Shown: positions 8,293-21,495, counted from the first letter of the stretch. The stretch is DNA of 54,645 nucleotides from Steroidobacteraceae bacterium (GCA_025458905.1 JALORN010000019.1:1-54645), one strand, 5' to 3'. Translations and numbers: made by a program. Notes: generated by a model from the letters alone, not told the origin.

Positions 8293-9186
8293 ATGCAGCA
8301 TCGGGATCGACCCGCGTCGACGACGCGGCGCGAGTGGCTGAAGGGGACCGCGGGCACCGTGTTCGCGGGCACGGCGCTCGGCGCTGTCGCCGCGGCCGAT
8401 GCGACGACCACCGGGCCGCTCGATCCGTCGCGCGCCGCGGACCGGCTGCGGATCTATCGCAAGCTGCGCTACCGTACCGACGACGGACTGATCTGGTGGT
8501 GGCTACAGGGCCCGAAGTTCGGCCAGGTCGGCACGACGCTGACGCCGCTGTTCACGCTGGTGGTCGGCACGCTGATGCGCATCCGGCACCGGGCCGATGG
8601 CGGCTTCGACCTGACCACGCTCGAGATGGTCTTCCTGGCCGACGTCGACAGCGGCGCGCGTCTGGCCGCGTGGCGCAATCCCTACACCGGCGAGACGCTG
8701 CCGGTGAAGTTCGACCCGCTCGGCCCGAGCACCGTCAGCTATCGGCCCGACAACTCGCGCGTGCTGCCGACCGAGATCGGCGGCGCGCGGCTCGAGGCGA
8801 GCGCGCGCAGCAGCGGGCCGCTGGTCGTCGGCGACGACGTGTTCGTGCGCGACGAGTCGACCGCCCGCGTGTTCAGCCCGGGCCGCACCGCGCCGTTCGA
8901 GGTCAACGACATCTCGACCTACCATGGCAACCTGCGCGAACTGCTCGACCCGAAGGTGACGATGGCGCGCGCCAGCGTCGCTTTCGCCGAGGTCACCGGC
9001 TGGCAGCGCTGGATGAACATGGGCGAGCGTCCCGGCAACCTCACCTCGCGCTCGGCCGGCGCCAAGGTCGCCGACTATGGCTCGATGCCGGAGAACTGGC
9101 GGGCGATGCTGGCCGAGGTGGCGCCGCGGATCGCGGCGGACCCGGTGGCGGCCCTCGAGGGGCCGGCGGCACGCTTCACGCGCTGA
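8293..9186 (+). CDS. DUF1838-family protein with Tat-type signal
   Basis: 297 residues from ATG 8293, with GGGAGGA upstream. TTRREWLKGTAGTVFAGTAL (11-30) is a twin-arginine type leader. The body carries conserved-looking stretches such as WWWLQGPKFG, LADVDSGARLAAWRNPYTGE and a C-terminal TGWQRWMNMGERPGNLTSR segment that I associate with DUF1838. That family has no established reaction. The divergent pairing with an exported amine oxidase, plus two IclR regulators nearby, suggests a periplasmic catabolic step. That is inference. Confidence 0.78.
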   Translation: MQHRDRPASTTRREWLKGTAGTVFAGTALGAVAAADATTTGPLDPSRAADRLRIYRKLRYRTDDGLIWWWLQGPKFGQVGTTLTPLFTLVVGTLMRIRHRADGGFDLTTLEMVFLADVDSGARLAAWRNPYTGETLPVKFDPLGPSTVSYRPDNSRVLPTEIGGARLEASARSSGPLVVGDDVFVRDESTARVFSPGRTAPFEVNDISTYHGNLRELLDPKVTMARASVAFAEVTGWQRWMNMGERPGNLTSRSAGAKVADYGSMPENWRAMLAEVAPRIAADPVAALEGPAARFTR

Positions 9187-9295
9187 ACGGTCGGGCCACG
9201 CCGGCCCGGTATCCCTGGGCTATGCTGCGGGCGGGACGTCGCTCCGGACGCAGTCGGGCGGCGCACCCGTACAACCACACAGAGAGGGGGAATCC

Positions 9296-9901
9296 ATGGC
9301 TATCCGATCAAGGTGGATCGCGGCGGTCGCGGCGGGCCTCGTGCTGGCCGGTTGCGGCAGCCAGCAGGAGCCGGCGACCCAGGCGGTCGAGGCGGCGAAG
9401 TCGGCGATCGACGCCGTCCGCGACGAGGCCGCACAGTACGCCCCGGACCAGCTGAAGGCCGTCGACGAGGCGCTGGGCCGGATCCAGAAGCAGCTGGCCG
9501 ACAAGAACTTTGCCGACGTGCTGACCGCCGCACCGGTCGTCACCAACCAGGTCAACGAGCTGAAGACGGCGGTCACCGAGGGCAAGGCCCGTGCCGAGGC
9601 GGCGATCGCCGAGGCCAAGGACATGTGGCCGCGGCTCGCCGAGGAGCTGCCCAAGATGAGCGCGGCGCTCAAGACGCGGCTCGACGCGCTGGCGAAGATG
9701 AAGAAGCTGCCGCAGGGCATGGACACGGCGGGCCTCGAGGCGTCGCGCCAGGCGTACGACGAGATGTCGAAGGACTGGGCCGCGGCGCAGGAGGACTTCA
9801 CCGCCGGCCGCTTCACCGATGCCGCGAGCAAGGCCAACGCCGCGCGCCGACGCGGGGCCGACCTGATGGCGCGGCTGCAGGTGCCCGCCCAGGCAGGCTG
9901 A
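9296..9901 (+). CDS. Helical lipoprotein of unknown function
   Basis: 201 residues from ATG 9296, with GAGAGGGGG upstream. The signal MAIRSRWIAAVAAGLVLAGC has lipobox LAGC, giving Cys20 as the lipidated residue. The mature protein is predicted helical with Ala/Lys/Glu-rich repeats (QAVEAAKSAIDAVRDEAAQY; KTRLDALAKMKKLPQGMDTA). I recognise no domain. TATGCT at 9221-9226 is a possible -10. It is convergent with uvrA and probably a periplasmic structural protein. Confidence 0.75.
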   Translation: MAIRSRWIAAVAAGLVLAGCGSQQEPATQAVEAAKSAIDAVRDEAAQYAPDQLKAVDEALGRIQKQLADKNFADVLTAAPVVTNQVNELKTAVTEGKARAEAAIAEAKDMWPRLAEELPKMSAALKTRLDALAKMKKLPQGMDTAGLEASRQAYDEMSKDWAAAQEDFTAGRFTDAASKANAARRRGADLMARLQVPAQAG

Positions 9902-9975
9902 GCAGCTGCGCCACTTCCCGCTCGGTCGTCGCGCGCGCCCGGCGGGGCGGGTGCGGCGACCGGCGGGCCTGGCGT

Positions 9976-12846
<2,871 letters not shown>

Positions 12847-13050
12847 GGCGCCGAGTGACGGAGGGGACAGCCGGATAGCTTAACCCGCCGGGACGGCGCG
12901 ACCTATGCGGTCCGCTCGCGGTGTGGTGCCGCGGGGCCTCTGGGCGGGGGCTCGGACGCTGGCGCCGCAGGGTCGTCCCGGGACGCGGCGGGTCGTCATT
13001 TCAGGCTGAACGCGGCGCGAATGGGGAATGCGTGACGGGCGGCACGGGAC

Positions 13051-13056
13051 TAGAAT
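13051..13056 (+). promoter_or_regulatory. Candidate -10 element of ssb
   Basis: TAGAAT, 36 nt before the ssb ATG, in the AT-richest part of the uvrA-ssb spacer (12847-13092). No good -35 stands 16-18 nt upstream. The rest of this 246-nt spacer shows no other recognisable feature. Confidence 0.4.
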
Positions 13057-13092
13057 GACGTTCACTTCCCCATTGCATCGAAAGGCGGCGAC

Positions 13093-13599
13093 ATGGCGCG
13101 CGGCATCAACAAAGTCATCCTGGTCGGCAACCTCGGCCAGGACCCCGACACCAAGGCCATGCCCTCGGGCATGACGGTCTGCAACATCCGCGTCGCGACC
13201 AGCGAGAGCTGGAAGGACAAGCAGTCCGGCGAGATGAAGGAACAGACCGAGTGGCACAGCGTCGCCATGTTCGGTCGCCTCGCGGAGATCGCCGGCGAAT
13301 ACCTGCGCAAGGGCTCCCAGGTCTACATCGAGGGCCGGCTGCGCACCCGCAAGTGGCAGGACAAGCAGGGCAACGATCGCTACACCACCGAGATCGTCGC
13401 CAACGAGATGCAGATGCTCGGCGGCCGCGGTGGCGGCATGGGCGGCGGCGGCGGTGACTATGGCGAGTCCTCCGGCGGCGGCGGGCGGCGCGCAGCGATG
13501 GCCGGCGGGGGCGGCAGCGGCGGCCGCGGCGGCGACGCCGGTGGAGAGCCGGTGCGCAGCAGCACCGAAGGCGACTTCGACGACGACATCCCATTCTAG
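13093..13599 (+). CDS. ssb: Single-stranded DNA-binding protein
   Basis: 168 residues. An OB-fold covers residues 1-112 ([61 protein letters not shown]). It is followed by a glycine-rich flexible linker and the acidic tip DFDDDIPF that recruits partner proteins. It coats ssDNA as a tetramer during replication, repair and recombination. AAAGGCGG precedes the ATG. It is divergent from uvrA. Confidence 0.97.
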   Translation: MARGINKVILVGNLGQDPDTKAMPSGMTVCNIRVATSESWKDKQSGEMKEQTEWHSVAMFGRLAEIAGEYLRKGSQVYIEGRLRTRKWQDKQGNDRYTTEIVANEMQMLGGRGGGMGGGGGDYGESSGGGGRRAAMAGGGGSGGRGGDAGGEPVRSSTEGDFDDDIPF

Positions 13600-13737
13600 T
13601 TTCCGCCCGAAAGTATCTCGCCAACCCGTTGAATTAGTTGAATTTTCAGGGGCGAGAGCTTCGCCCCTCGGCCGCGGGCGCGGTACCGCGGAGGGGCCAG
13701 AAAAGGTACCCTTGCAGGTTCGCGCCCTTCTTCCGTT

Positions 13738-15141
13738 ATGCCCGGCCGCTATTTCATCAAGACCTTCGGTTGCCAGATGAACGAGTACGACTCCGCACGG
13801 ATCGGAGACGTGCTCTCGGTGCACGCTGGCCTCGTGTCGACCGACGACCCGGCCCAGGCCGACGTGCTGCTGATGAACACCTGCTCGGTGCGCGAGAAGG
13901 CGCAGGAGAAGGTGTTCTCGCTGCTCGGCGAGTGGCGCCTGCTGAAGCAGGCGCGTCCGCACGTGCTGATCGGCGTCGGCGGCTGCGTCGCGAGCCAGGA
14001 GGGCGAGGCGATCACCCGACGTGCGCCCCAGGTCGACCTGGTCTTCGGCCCGCAGACCCTGCATCGCCTGCCCGGGATGATCGCCGAGCTGAAGCGCACC
14101 GGGCGCCCCGTGGTCGACATCAGCTTCCCGGAGATCGAGAAGTTCGACCGCCTGCCCGAGCCGCGCGCCGAGGGCCCGAGCGCCTTCGTCTCGATCATGG
14201 AAGGCTGCAGCAAGTACTGCAGCTTCTGCGTCGTGCCCTATACCCGGGGCGACGAGGTCAACCGCCCGGTCGAGTCGGTGCTCGAGGAGGTCCGCGCGCT
14301 CGCCGGCCAGGGGGTCCGCGAGGTCACGCTCCTCGGCCAGAACGTCAATGCCTACCGCGGTCCGATGGCCGACGGCGCCGTGGTCGACCTCGCCACGCTG
14401 ATCCACTTCGTCGCCGCGATCGACGGCGTCGAGCGCATCCGCTTCACCACCTCGCACCCGCTGGAGTTCGACGACAGCCTGGTCGAGGCCTATGCCAACG
14501 TCCCCAAGCTCGCCAACCACCTGCACCTGCCCGTGCAGTCGGGCTCGGACCGCATCCTCGCGCTGATGAAGCGCGGCTACACGGTGCCCGAGTTCAAGGA
14601 CAAGATCCGCCGGTTGCGGGCCGTGCGGCCGGACATCACGCTCACGTCCGACTTCATCGTCGGCTTCCCTGGCGAGAGCGAGCGCGACCACGCCGCCACG
14701 ATGAGCCTGGTGCGTGACCTCGGCTTCGACCTGTCGTTCAGCTTCCTCTACAGCCGCCGCCCCGGCACGCCCGCGGCCGCGCTGCCCGACGACGTGCCGG
14801 CCGAGGTCAAGTCGCAGCGGCTGGTCGCCCTGCAGGCGCTGCTCGAGGAGCAGGGGCAGGCCATCAACCGGGCGATGGTCGGCACGCGCCAGCGAATCCT
14901 GGTCGCGCGCACCTCGCGGCGCGATCCGGGCGAGCTCGCCGGGCGCACCGAGAACAACCGCTGGGTCAACTTCGCCGGGCCCGCCTCGCTGATCGGCCGC
15001 TTCGCCGACGTGCAGGTGGTCGAGGCGCGGCCACACTCGCTGCGCGGTCGCCTGCTGGCGGTCGAGCCGTTCGATGGCGCGCCCGCCGCGGCGCGCGACG
15101 CGGCGCTGCTCGTCCCGCAGGAGGCGCTCGCCCATGCCTGA
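13738..15141 (+). CDS. miaB: tRNA-2-methylthio-N6-dimethylallyladenosine synthase
   Basis: 467 residues. A radical-SAM methylthiotransferase that converts i6A37 to ms2i6A37 in tRNAs reading UNN codons. The N-terminal UPF0004 domain has cluster cysteines C12 ([11 protein letters not shown]), C49 ([14 protein letters not shown]) and C83 ([11 protein letters not shown]). The radical-SAM CxxxCxxC is C157-C161-C164 ([16 protein letters not shown]). The C-terminal TRAM domain includes [10 protein letters not shown]. It starts the conserved miaB-phoH-ybeY-corC-lnt operon; its last 8 nt overlap phoH. Confidence 0.97.
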   Translation: MPGRYFIKTFGCQMNEYDSARIGDVLSVHAGLVSTDDPAQADVLLMNTCSVREKAQEKVFSLLGEWRLLKQARPHVLIGVGGCVASQEGEAITRRAPQVDLVFGPQTLHRLPGMIAELKRTGRPVVDISFPEIEKFDRLPEPRAEGPSAFVSIMEGCSKYCSFCVVPYTRGDEVNRPVESVLEEVRALAGQGVREVTLLGQNVNAYRGPMADGAVVDLATLIHFVAAIDGVERIRFTTSHPLEFDDSLVEAYANVPKLANHLHLPVQSGSDRILALMKRGYTVPEFKDKIRRLRAVRPDITLTSDFIVGFPGESERDHAATMSLVRDLGFDLSFSFLYSRRPGTPAAALPDDVPAEVKSQRLVALQALLEEQGQAINRAMVGTRQRILVARTSRRDPGELAGRTENNRWVNFAGPASLIGRFADVQVVEARPHSLRGRLLAVEPFDGAPAAARDAALLVPQEALAHA

Positions 15142-16180
15142 CCCTGGAGGCGCGCCGCCCGCCGCGGAGCGCGAGTTCGACCTCGAGCCCTCCGACAACG
15201 AGCGCCTCGCGAGCCTCTGCGGCCCGCTCGACGAGAACCTGCGGCTCATCGAGTCGCGGCTCGGCGTGCAGATCCGCCGTCGCGGCAACACCTTCCGTGC
15301 GATCGGCGAGCGCGCCGGCGCCGCCGAGGACCTGCTGCGCGAGCTGTTCCACATGACCCAGAGCGGCGAGGTCACCCCGGACATCGTCCACCTCGCGCTG
15401 CGCGACCACCAGGGCGATGCGCCGGCGCCGTCCGCCGCGGCGGCGACGGGGGCGGCGGCGGGCGCGCGTGCCGCGGCGGCAGCCGACGACTCCGGCATCC
15501 GCGTGGCGCGGGGGGTGATCCGCGCGCGCGGCCCGAACCAGCGTGACTACCTGCGCCGCATGCAGGCGCACGACCTGACCTTCGGCGTGGGCCCGGCCGG
15601 CACCGGCAAGACCTATCTCGCGGTCGCCTGCGCGGTCGAGGCGCTGCAGTCCGACCGCGTGCGGCGCATCGTGCTGGTCCGGCCGGCGGTCGAGGCGGGC
15701 GAGCGGCTCGGCTTCCTGCCCGGCGACCTCACGCAGAAGGTCGACCCCTACCTGCGCCCGATGTACGACGCGCTCTACGAGATGATGGGCTTCGACCGCG
15801 TCGCCAAGTTCATCGAGCGCAACGTCATCGAGGTGGCGCCGCTCGCCTTCATGCGCGGCCGCTCGCTGAACGACTCCTTCATCATCCTCGACGAGGCGCA
15901 GAACACCACGATCGAGCAGATGAAGATGTTCCTGACCCGCATCGGCTTCGGCTCGCGCGCCGTGGTCACGGGCGACGTCACGCAGACCGACCTGCCGGCC
16001 GGCAAGCCCTCAGGCCTGCGTCACGTTCTCGACGTGCTGCGCGGCGTCGAGGGCATCGGCTTCCAGTTCTTCGAGGCGCGCGACGTGGTCCGCCATCCGC
16101 TGGTGCAGCGGATCGTGCAGGCCTACGACGCGCGCTCCGGCGACACCCAGGAGAACGCCTTCCGTGGCCCGCCCGGCTGA
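15134..16180 (+). CDS. ybeZ: PhoH-family ATPase (YbeZ)
   Basis: 348 residues from the ATG at 15134 inside the miaB end. An N-terminal KH-like region ([20 protein letters not shown]) is followed by a low-complexity Ala linker (98-117), then the PhoH P-loop domain with Walker A GPAGTGKT (153-160), [20 protein letters not shown] and Walker [12 protein letters not shown]. An ATPase tied to RNA metabolism and ribosome maturation together with YbeY, the next gene. It overlaps ybeY by 17 nt. Confidence 0.95.
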   Translation: MPDPGGAPPAAEREFDLEPSDNERLASLCGPLDENLRLIESRLGVQIRRRGNTFRAIGERAGAAEDLLRELFHMTQSGEVTPDIVHLALRDHQGDAPAPSAAAATGAAAGARAAAAADDSGIRVARGVIRARGPNQRDYLRRMQAHDLTFGVGPAGTGKTYLAVACAVEALQSDRVRRIVLVRPAVEAGERLGFLPGDLTQKVDPYLRPMYDALYEMMGFDRVAKFIERNVIEVAPLAFMRGRSLNDSFIILDEAQNTTIEQMKMFLTRIGFGSRAVVTGDVTQTDLPAGKPSGLRHVLDVLRGVEGIGFQFFEARDVVRHPLVQRIVQAYDARSGDTQENAFRGPPG

Positions 16181-16727
16181 CCCGGCCGTCCGCGACCGCA
16201 CCGCCGCGGCCCGGCCCGCCACACGCGGTGTGGAGGTCGAAGTGCAGCGCGCGGTGCGTGCCTGGGCACCGGCCGCGCGCCGCATCGCGCAGTGGGTGCA
16301 GGCCGCGGTCGGCGCGCGCGGCGCCGGCAGCGCGGTGGCGGTGCGCGTCGTGGGCGCGGCGGAGGGGCGGCGCCTGAACCGCGGCTGGCGCCGCAAGGAC
16401 CATGCGACCAACGTGCTCTCGTTCCCGGCGCCCCGCGGCACGCCGCCCCCGGCCGGCGGCGCTGGACGGCCGCTCGGCGACCTCGTGATCTGCGCGCCGG
16501 TGCTGGCGCGCGAGGCGCGCGAGCAGGGCAAGCCGCGGGTCGCGCACTGGGCGCACCTCGTGGTGCACGGCAGCCTGCACCTGGTCGGCTTCGACCACGA
16601 GCGCGACGCCGACGCGCGGCGGATGGAGCGGCGCGAGCAGCGCGTGCTCGCCGGCCTCGGCTTCCCGGATCCGTATGCGCCGCCGCCCGTGCGGCGGCGC
16701 GCGTCGCCTGCACGGGGCAACCGATGA
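16164..16727 (+). CDS. ybeY: Endoribonuclease YbeY
   Basis: 187 residues from GTG 16164. The zinc-binding motif [11 protein letters not shown] (135-145) is the UPF0054 signature, preceded by [14 protein letters not shown] and [11 protein letters not shown]. YbeY is a metal-dependent RNase for 16S rRNA 3'-end maturation and ribosome quality control. The first 20 or so residues (Arg/Ala-rich) extend beyond the usual family start, so a later start is possible. It ends in an ATGA overlap with corC. Confidence 0.94.
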   Translation: MARPADPAVRDRTAAARPATRGVEVEVQRAVRAWAPAARRIAQWVQAAVGARGAGSAVAVRVVGAAEGRRLNRGWRRKDHATNVLSFPAPRGTPPPAGGAGRPLGDLVICAPVLAREAREQGKPRVAHWAHLVVHGSLHLVGFDHERDADARRMERREQRVLAGLGFPDPYAPPPVRRRASPARGNR

Positions 16728-17599
16728 ACACGCAGAACGGCGGCCGCAAGTCCTCGCGCACCTGGGTCGGCAAGCTCGCCCGCGCGCTCTCGGGCGAGGC
16801 GCAGGACCGCGAGGACCTGGTGCTGCAGCTGCGCGAGGCGCGCGAGCGCGGCCTGATCGACGCCGAGGCCCTGGCCATGCTCGAGGGCGTGCTCGGCGTC
16901 GCCGAGATCCAGGTGCGCGACATCATGGTGCCGCGTGCGCAAATGGTGACGGTGCAGCGCGACGACCCGCCCTCGAAGCTGCTGCCGGTGATCGTGGAGT
17001 CGGGCCACTCGCGCTTCCCGGTGATGGACGGCGACCGCGACGACATCGTCGGCATCCTGCTCGCCAAGGACGTGCTGCGCGTGTTCGCCGCCGGCCGCGA
17101 GGACGAGTTCGACATCCGCGAGTGCATGCGGCCGGCCGTGGTCGTCCCGGAGTCGAAGCGCGTCAACGTGCTGCTCAAGGAGTTCCGCCGCAACCGCAAC
17201 CACATGGCGATCGTCGTCGACGAGTACGGCGGCGTGGCGGGACTCGTGACCATCGAGGACGCGATCGAGCAGATCGTCGGCGACATCGACGACGAGTTCG
17301 ACGTCGAGGACGACCAGAACATCCGCAAGGAAGGCGAGCGCCAGTTCAGCGTGCGCGGCGCGACGCCGATCGAGGAGTTCAACGAGTACTTCGGGGAGTC
17401 GCTCTCCGACGAGGAGTTCGACACCGTGGCCGGCCTCGTGATGAAGCAGCTCGGCCGGCTGCCGCGCCGCGGCGACACGCTCAACATCGGCGACATCGAG
17501 GTCCGCGTGACGCGCGCCGACCGGCGCCGTGTCGATACGCTCAAGGTGATCCCGCCGCGCGACGTGCTGCCCCCGGAGGAGCGCGAGGTCGCGGACTGA
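16724..17599 (+). CDS. corC: CBS-domain transporter-associated protein CorC (YbeX)
   Basis: 291 residues. A pair of CBS domains (from about residue 65: [61 protein letters not shown]) is followed by the CorC_HlyC domain ([28 protein letters not shown]). There is no membrane domain, so it is the cytosolic CorC/YbeX type linked to Mg/Co homeostasis and, more recently, ribosome function. It is translationally coupled to ybeY by ATGA; lnt starts 1 nt after its stop. Confidence 0.93.
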   Translation: MNTQNGGRKSSRTWVGKLARALSGEAQDREDLVLQLREARERGLIDAEALAMLEGVLGVAEIQVRDIMVPRAQMVTVQRDDPPSKLLPVIVESGHSRFPVMDGDRDDIVGILLAKDVLRVFAAGREDEFDIRECMRPAVVVPESKRVNVLLKEFRRNRNHMAIVVDEYGGVAGLVTIEDAIEQIVGDIDDEFDVEDDQNIRKEGERQFSVRGATPIEEFNEYFGESLSDEEFDTVAGLVMKQLGRLPRRGDTLNIGDIEVRVTRADRRRVDTLKVIPPRDVLPPEEREVAD

Positions 17600-17600
17600 C

Positions 17601-19184
17601 GTGGCCGAGGCGACCGCTCCCGGCAGCGCCGCGGCGCGCCCCTGGCCACGGATCGCCGTCGCGCTGCTCGCGGGCGCCTCGTTGTCGCTCGCCTTCGCGC
17701 CCTACGGCGCCTGGCCGCTGGCGATCGCCGCGCCCGCCACCCTGATCTGGCTCTGGCAGGGCGCCACGCCGCGCGCCGCGGCGCGCCTCGGGTTCGCCTT
17801 CAGCTTCGGTACCTTCGCCGCCGGCACCTACTGGCTCTACGTCAGCATCCACGGCTTCGGCCAGGCGCCGCTGTGGGTCGCGCTGCTGCTGATGCTCGGG
17901 CTGGTGTCGATCATGGGGCTCTACCACGCGCTGCTCGGCTGGGCGATCGCCCGATGGCTGCCCGCGCAGGGCGCGCTGCGCTGGATGGTCGGCGTGCCGG
18001 CCGCCTGGCTGCTGGTGGAGTGGCTGCGCGGCTGGTTCCTCTCCGGGTTCTCGTGGCTGTCGCTGGGCTATGCGCCGACCGACACCTGGCTCGTGGGCCT
18101 CGCGCCGATTGGCGGCGTCTACCTGCTCTCGGCGCTGTTGCTGCTGGCCGCGGGCGCGGTCGTCACGCTGCTGCGGCGCGAGGCGACGCGCGCCGAGCGC
18201 ATCGCCGCGGGCGTCGCGCTGCTGCTGCCCTGGGTGGCCGGCTTCGTGGCGGGCCGCATCGAGTGGACACGGCCCGCGGGCGCACCGGTCGAGGTCGCGG
18301 TGGTGCAGGGCGCGATCCCGCAGGACCAGAAGTGGCTGGACGCGAATCGCGACCGCACGCTCGAGCTCTACGCCGACCTGACCGAGCGGGCACTCGGCGT
18401 GCCGCTGATCGTCTGGCCGGAGGCGGCGGCGCCGGATCTCGCGAACAACATCGTGCCGTACCTGCAGTCGATGGCGACGCGCGCCGGGGAGCGCGGCTCG
18501 ACGCTCGTGATGGGCGTGGTGCGCGCCGACCGGCCGGAGGGCGCACGCGAGACCGAGTACTTCAACTCGGTGCTGTCGCTCGGCCGCGAGTTCGCCTTCT
18601 ACGACAAGCACCACCTCGTGCCGTTCGCCGAGTTCTTCCCGGTGCCGGGGTTCGTGCGCGGCTGGCTGCGGCTGATGAGCCTGCCTTACTCGGACTTCAC
18701 GCGCGGCGCGGCGCTGCAGTCGCCGTTGCCGGCCGCGAACCTGCGGCTCGCGACCACGATCTGCTACGAGGACGCCTATGGCAGCACGCAGCTGCCGCTG
18801 CTGGCGCAGGCCAACGCCCTCGTCAACGTGACCAACGACGCGTGGTTCGGCCGCTCGACCGCGCGCTACCAGCACCTGCAGATCTCGCGGATGCGCGCGA
18901 TCGAGGCGCAGCGCTACCTGGTGCGTGCCGCCAACGACGGCGTCTCCGCGGTGATCGGACCGCGTGGCGAGCTGGTGGCGCGCGCGGCGGAATACGTGCC
19001 GACCGTGCTGCGCGCACGCATCGTGCCGCGGACCGGCCTGCCGCCCTATGCGCACGTGGGCAACTGGCCGGTGGTGCTGCTGTCGCTGCTGCTCGTGGCC
19101 TGGGCGGCCCGCGCGGCGCGTGGGCGGGCGCACGCCAGCCGGCACCTGCCCGGCGCCGCGCCGCAACCCCATGCCGGGTCCTGA
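17601..19184 (+). CDS. lnt: Apolipoprotein N-acyltransferase
   Basis: 527 residues from GTG 17601. An inner-membrane enzyme that N-acylates the lipidated Cys of lipoproteins, the last step of maturation. About six N-terminal membrane helices (residues 17-215) precede a nitrilase-fold domain. The catalytic triad is visible as E274 (VWPEAAAP), K336 (YDKHHLVPFAEFFP) and C388 (TICYEDAYG). A further C-terminal helix (GNWPVVLLSLLLVAWAA) closes the chain. It is the last gene of the miaB operon. Confidence 0.97.
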   Translation: MAEATAPGSAAARPWPRIAVALLAGASLSLAFAPYGAWPLAIAAPATLIWLWQGATPRAAARLGFAFSFGTFAAGTYWLYVSIHGFGQAPLWVALLLMLGLVSIMGLYHALLGWAIARWLPAQGALRWMVGVPAAWLLVEWLRGWFLSGFSWLSLGYAPTDTWLVGLAPIGGVYLLSALLLLAAGAVVTLLRREATRAERIAAGVALLLPWVAGFVAGRIEWTRPAGAPVEVAVVQGAIPQDQKWLDANRDRTLELYADLTERALGVPLIVWPEAAAPDLANNIVPYLQSMATRAGERGSTLVMGVVRADRPEGARETEYFNSVLSLGREFAFYDKHHLVPFAEFFPVPGFVRGWLRLMSLPYSDFTRGAALQSPLPAANLRLATTICYEDAYGSTQLPLLAQANALVNVTNDAWFGRSTARYQHLQISRMRAIEAQRYLVRAANDGVSAVIGPRGELVARAAEYVPTVLRARIVPRTGLPPYAHVGNWPVVLLSLLLVAWAARAARGRAHASRHLPGAAPQPHAGS

Positions 19185-19221
19185 ACTTCCTTCGAGTCCG
19201 ACGGTCTAGGAGCGCACAACC

Positions 19222-20811
19222 ATGCGATCGCCCGCTTTCCCCAGCCCCAGTCGCTTCTTCCGCGAGGTCCTCGATATGTCGCAGCAGCCCGTGGTCCGGC
19301 GTTCCGCCGGTGCCGCCCTGGTCGTCCTCTGCCTGAGCGCCTGCTCGCCGCAGTCGTCCACTGCCGCAGACGCGGGAGGCACGGGGGGCGGGGACAAGGG
19401 CGCGCCGTCCGCCGCACTGGTCGCACAGTCGCCGGCGCCGGCGCCCGCGGGCGAGATGCCGCGCCAGGGTCTCTCGGGCCGGGTGCTGCCGGACTTCGCC
19501 GGCCTGGTCGACCGCTTCGGCCCCGCCGTCGTCAACGTCTCGGTGGTCGGCAAGCGCCAGACGGTAGGCGGCCCGGGCGGGCTCTCGCCCGACGACCCGT
19601 TCTACGAATTCTTCCGCCGCTTCGGCATCCCGCAGCCGGGCGCGCCCGGTGGCCCGCGCGGCCAGGCGCCCGCGCCGCGCGGCGAGGGCTCGGGCTTCAT
19701 CGTGAGCCCCGACGGCTACATCCTGACCAATGCGCACGTCGTCGACGAGGCCGACGAGGTCACGGTGCGCATGACCGACCGGCGCGAGTATTCCGCGAAG
19801 GTGGTCGGGCTCGACAAGCGGACCGACGTCGCGGTGCTCAAGATCGAGGGCAAGGACCTGCCGGTCGTCCGGCTCGGGGACCCGTCGAAGCTGCGCGCCG
19901 GCGAGTGGGTGATCGCGATCGGCTCGCCTTTCGGCTTCGACAACAGCGTGACCGCGGGCGTGGTCAGCGCCAAGTCGCGCTCGCTGCCCGGCGAGGACAG
20001 CAACTACGTGCCGTTCATCCAGACCGACGTCGCGGTCAATCCCGGCAACTCGGGCGGCCCGCTGTTCAACCTCGACGGCGAGGTGGTCGGCATCAACTCG
20101 CAGATCTACAGCCGCACCGGCGGCTACATGGGCCTCTCGTTCGCGATCCCGATCGACCTCGCGAGCGACATCAAGGACCAGCTGGTGAAGTCCGGCAAGG
20201 TCTCGCGCGGCCGCATCGGCGTCAGCATCCAGGAGGTCAACGCGCAGTTCGCCGAGAGCTTCGGTCTCGACCGGCCGCGCGGCGCGCTGGTCGGCTCGGT
20301 CGAGAACGACGGGCCCGCCGCCAAGGCCGGCGTCAAGGCCGGCGACATCATCCTCTCGGCGAACGGCCGGCCGATCGAACGCTCCAGCGAGCTGCCGGCG
20401 GTGATCGCGGCCGTGCGCCCGGGCAGCTCCACCACCCTGGAGGTGTGGCGCGACCGCACCGTGCGCAAGCTCGACGTGAAGGTCGGCGAGCTCGTCGAGA
20501 AGCCCGAGCGCGTCGCGCAGAGCACCGGCCAGAGCGGCCCGTCGCCGGATCGCCTCGGGCTCGTGGTGCGCGAGCTGACGCCGGCCGAGCAGCGCCAGGC
20601 CGAGACCAGTGGCGCGCTGCTGGTCGAGCAGGCCGATGGCCCGGCGGCCGACGCCGGCATCCAGTCCGGGGACGTGATCCTCGGCGTCAATGGCCGCAAC
20701 GTGAAGTCCGTGAAGGACCTGCGTGACGCGACCGAGAAGTCCGGCAAGACGGTCGCGATGCTGATCCAGCGGCAGGATGCGCAGATCTTCGTGCCGTTGC
20801 GGATGCCCTGA
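19222..20811 (+). CDS. degQ: DegQ/MucD-type HtrA serine endoprotease
   Basis: 529 residues from ATG 19222 (AGGAG upstream). A second ATG at 19276 would give a cleaner signal, MSQQPVVRRSAGAALVVLCLSAC, with a lipobox LSAC. Either way the protein seems lipidated at Cys41 rather than freely periplasmic. Protease domain triad: H172 (LTNAHVVDEAD), D202 (KRTDVAVLKIEG), S277 (NPGNSGGPLFNL). Two PDZ domains follow (GRIGVSIQEVNAQFAESFGL and DRLGLVVRELTPAEQRQAET). It degrades misfolded envelope proteins. It lies 37 nt after lnt and may be cotranscribed. Confidence 0.93.
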   Translation: MRSPAFPSPSRFFREVLDMSQQPVVRRSAGAALVVLCLSACSPQSSTAADAGGTGGGDKGAPSAALVAQSPAPAPAGEMPRQGLSGRVLPDFAGLVDRFGPAVVNVSVVGKRQTVGGPGGLSPDDPFYEFFRRFGIPQPGAPGGPRGQAPAPRGEGSGFIVSPDGYILTNAHVVDEADEVTVRMTDRREYSAKVVGLDKRTDVAVLKIEGKDLPVVRLGDPSKLRAGEWVIAIGSPFGFDNSVTAGVVSAKSRSLPGEDSNYVPFIQTDVAVNPGNSGGPLFNLDGEVVGINSQIYSRTGGYMGLSFAIPIDLASDIKDQLVKSGKVSRGRIGVSIQEVNAQFAESFGLDRPRGALVGSVENDGPAAKAGVKAGDIILSANGRPIERSSELPAVIAAVRPGSSTTLEVWRDRTVRKLDVKVGELVEKPERVAQSTGQSGPSPDRLGLVVRELTPAEQRQAETSGALLVEQADGPAADAGIQSGDVILGVNGRNVKSVKDLRDATEKSGKTVAMLIQRQDAQIFVPLRMP

Positions 20812-20910
20812 GCACGCCGGGGCGCGCGGCGGCCGCCGACGGGGCGGCGTCTGCATGTGGGCGCCCGCGCGCACCGTGCGGGCGGCCGACCTTCGGGGGA
20901 CGGCTCGCCT

Positions 20911-21354
20911 TCAGACCGGGATCGGGCCACCGTTGACCAGCCAGGGCGTGCCGTAGCGGTCGGTGACCATGCCGAAGGCCTGCGCCCAGAACGCCGGCGC
21001 CAGCGGCATCTGCACCTGGCCACCCTCGGCAAGGGCGTCGAACACACGCTGCGCGTCCGCTGGTGTGGGCAAGGTCAGCGCCATGCCGAAGCCCTGCATC
21101 GCTGCGAACGGCACGTCGGCGGGCGCGTCGCCGGCCATCAGGATCGATCCATCGGGCAGCACCAGGCAGGCGTGCATCACCCGTTGCGCGGCCGCGGGCG
21201 CCATGCCGGCACCCATCGGCGTGTCGGCGAAGCGCAGCAGCGCCTGCAGGCGCGCATCCAGCGTACGCCCATAGAACTCCATGGCCTCCGCGCAGCGGCC
21301 GTCGAACGACAGGTAGGCTGCAACCATCGGCATCGGTGTGCGGTCTTCGTACAT
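20911..21354 (-). CDS. VOC-family protein (PhnB / 3-demethylubiquinone-like)
   Basis: 147 residues from ATG 21354, preceded by GAGGAGAG; a longer frame to 21420 lacks support. The glyoxalase-fold pattern is typical of the PhnB-like group: MVAAYLSFDGRCAEAMEFYG, MHACLVLPDGSILMAGDAP, GMALTLPTPADAQRVFDALA and WAQAFGMVTDRYGTPWLVN. Members are small homodimers, often without assigned substrate. It is convergent with degQ and divergent from the amine oxidase at 21496. Confidence 0.87.
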   Translation of the reverse strand: MYEDRTPMPMVAAYLSFDGRCAEAMEFYGRTLDARLQALLRFADTPMGAGMAPAAAQRVMHACLVLPDGSILMAGDAPADVPFAAMQGFGMALTLPTPADAQRVFDALAEGGQVQMPLAPAFWAQAFGMVTDRYGTPWLVNGGPIPV

Positions 21355-21495
21355 GGCTCTCTCCTCGATCGCGAGCGTTCCGGTGTCCCGAGGACGAACG
21401 TGGGTTCGCTGCCCCGACATCCCCTCGTCGGCGTTGCGCTAGAGTCGCAGGCGATGGGGCCCGCCAGTCGCGGGCCTGTCCGGGGGGAAGTGCCG

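Noticed and set aside
12847..13092. LexA (SOS) box between uvrA and ssb
   Set aside because: No CTGT-N8-ACAG site; the nearest match, CTGGCGCCGCAG, has the wrong spacing.
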